Of a DNA stretch of 14,023 bases, positions 13,060 to 14,023 are shown in pieces. Position 1 is the stretch's first letter. Every line of letters starts with the position of its first letter. The DNA is from an uncultured Balneolaceae bacterium (GTDB lineage Bacteria; Bacteroidota; Rhodothermia; Balneolales; Balneolaceae): NCBI GenBank assembly GCA_937982515.1, contig CALJMB010000184.1:1-14023 (forward strand). The letters run 5' to 3'. A model generated the notes under the pieces. That model was given only the letters and a program-made list of their open reading frames with translations. It was not told the DNA's origin and searched no databases. Position numbers and translations under genes: made by a program.

Positions 13060-13353
13060 ATGAAACGAACACGACGAAAATTCAGCGCCAAATTTAAAGC
13101 CAACGTAGCCATTGAGGCCCTAAAGGAACGCCAGAGTCTTTCCGAACTGGCCACCCGTTTTGAAGTCCATCCCAATCAAATATCAAAATGGAAAAAGGAG
13201 TTTCAGGATAATGCTGAGCAAGCTTTTGAAGGGGCCAGAAAGCCCAAAGACCCCGAAGAATCCGTCAATGTGCAAAACCTGTATTCCCAGATTGGCCAAC
13301 TTAAAGTGGAGAATGATTTTTTAAAAAAAAGCTTAACCAAGGCCGGACTATGA
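13060..13353 (+). CDS. IS3-family transposase OrfA
   Basis: A 97-residue DNA-binding subunit. The N-terminal basic segment MKRTRRKFSAKFKANVAIEAL leads into a helix-turn-helix (LSELATRFEVHPNQISKWKKEF at about 27-48), and a C-terminal leucine-zipper-like helix follows (VQNLYSQIGQLKVENDFLKKSL at 70-91). This is the standard OrfA plan, recognising the IS ends and dimerising. A run of eight A (13323-13330) near its 3' end forms a likely slippery site. Shifting to -1 there gives an open path into orfB, as required for the OrfAB fusion transposase of IS3 elements. Its TGA overlaps the orfB ATG in the sequence ATGA. The gene looks intact. Confidence 0.93.
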   Translation: MKRTRRKFSAKFKANVAIEALKERQSLSELATRFEVHPNQISKWKKEFQDNAEQAFEGARKPKDPEESVNVQNLYSQIGQLKVENDFLKKSLTKAGL

Positions 13354-14023
13354 GCGAGCGGAAGGCACTGGTGGATTCGCAGCACCGGCTGAGTATCCGC
13401 CGGCCGAGCGAACTGCTGGAGGTTTCTCGAGGCAGTCTGTACTATAAGCCTGTGGGGGAATCGGAGGAAAACCTGCAGCTGATGGAGCGCATGGACCGGC
13501 TGTTTACCTGTGACCCTACTCTGGGAGTACTGGGCATGCAGGATGAGCTGGCCGAGCTGGGTTTGCACTATAATGTCAAGCGCATACGCAGACTTTTGCG
13601 GAAAATGGGCGTGAGCCCCATTTATCCGAGGAAGAACCTTTCACGCCTGGGGCAGGCACGCTATATACACCCGTATTTGTTGCGGGGTATGAATATCACT
13701 CGTGCCAATCAGGTTTGGGCTATCGATATTAGTTATATCCCTATGAAGAAAGGATTTATGTACCTGACGGCTATCATAGATCTGTACAGCCGCTACCTGG
13801 TTGGCTGGCAGATTTCCAATAGCCTGGAAAAACAAACGCAAACACAATTGCTAAGACAGGCCATCAGCGAGTATGGAACTCCGGAGATCATCAATTCCGA
13901 TCAGGGGAGTCAATATACGTGCAGGCATTGGGTTGACACGCTGAAGGAATTTAATATTCGAATCAGCATGGACGGGAAAGCTCGCGCTACCGACAATGCC
14001 TTTATTGAACGTTGGTTTCGTAC
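13350..14023 (+). CDS. IS3-family transposase OrfB (DDE integrase domain), 3' end outside window
   Basis: The frame is open from ATG 13350 to the window edge (224 complete codons) in the -1 frame relative to orfA. It encodes an HTH_21-like region (KRIRRLLRKMGVSPIYPRKNLS at 78-99) and then the rve/DDE catalytic core: Asp126 in WAIDISYIP, Asp184 in NSDQGSQYT, and Glu220 in NAFIERWF. The 35 residues between the second Asp and the Glu are the classic DD35E spacing. The region around 56-66 reads PTLGVLGMQDE, where many relatives have a YG-x-RR motif, a mild oddity. No internal stops are present, so the transposase may be active. The last roughly 40-60 residues lie outside the window. Confidence 0.93.
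   Translation, partial: MSERKALVDSQHRLSIRRPSELLEVSRGSLYYKPVGESEENLQLMERMDRLFTCDPTLGVLGMQDELAELGLHYNVKRIRRLLRKMGVSPIYPRKNLSRLGQARYIHPYLLRGMNITRANQVWAIDISYIPMKKGFMYLTAIIDLYSRYLVGWQISNSLEKQTQTQLLRQAISEYGTPEIINSDQGSQYTCRHWVDTLKEFNIRISMDGKARATDNAFIERWFR

Larger units (their letters stand above)
12993..14023 (+). mobile_element. IS3-family insertion sequence, left end and most of the body
   Basis: The left terminus is placed at 12993: TGTAATACTCCCCAAAACTT, followed by GGACC, has the TG start and the CCCCAAAACTTGGACC-type core common to IS3-family terminal inverted repeats. It is followed by orfA (13060-13353) and an overlapping orfB in the -1 frame that runs off the window. The right inverted repeat and the target duplication are outside the window, so neither the exact end nor the duplication can be verified. 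The IS is less AT-rich than the island it sits in. Confidence 0.88.

Overview
The window looks like chromosomal DNA from a Bacteroidota/Balneolota-type (FCB group) bacterium. The reasons are a Tgt with the Bacteroidota-like sequence style and loss of most zinc ligands, DUF4199-like and DUF2085 membrane proteins, an accA promoter matching the Bacteroidota -7 element TAnnTTTG, weak use of Shine-Dalgarno sequences, and intergenic short-palindrome repeats. The genus cannot be fixed from sequence alone; Balneolota is my best guess.

Left part (1-8957) is ordinary core genome of medium GC. tgt (queuosine tRNA modification) lies alone on the minus strand. On the plus strand follow a DPM1-like family 2 glycosyltransferase and a tight cluster: accA (fatty-acid synthesis), a YbgC-like thioesterase, a DUF2085 membrane protein and a DUF4199-like membrane protein. 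Next come a CPBP membrane protease overlapping a DUF2007 gene, then cdsA (CDP-diacylglycerol synthesis) overlapping a dipeptide epimerase of the enolase superfamily. Most intergenic gaps here carry inverted repeats, one family of which occurs twice (26-51 and 6991-7016).

Middle (8958-9584) has no gene. It holds a striking array of 12-16 bp palindromes (9092-9253) whose arm sequences change while pairing is kept.

Right part (about 9340-12992) is visibly more AT-rich and looks like an acquired accessory island. It contains an HTH-only AraC-type regulator, a 60-residue secreted-peptide precursor with a double-glycine leader (candidate bacteriocin) and a strong intrinsic terminator directly after it. 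Two ABC-2-like permeases and an ABC ATPase follow, which would suit immunity or export. The next reading frame is cut after 29 codons by an IS3-family insertion sequence, whose orfA and partial orfB run to the window end. No leader peptidase (C39/PCAT) is visible, so the locus may be incomplete or depend on an exporter elsewhere.

The best candidate for an undescribed system is this peptide-regulator-ABC locus (9585-12992), with its nested inverted repeats upstream of the peptide and its terminator downstream.
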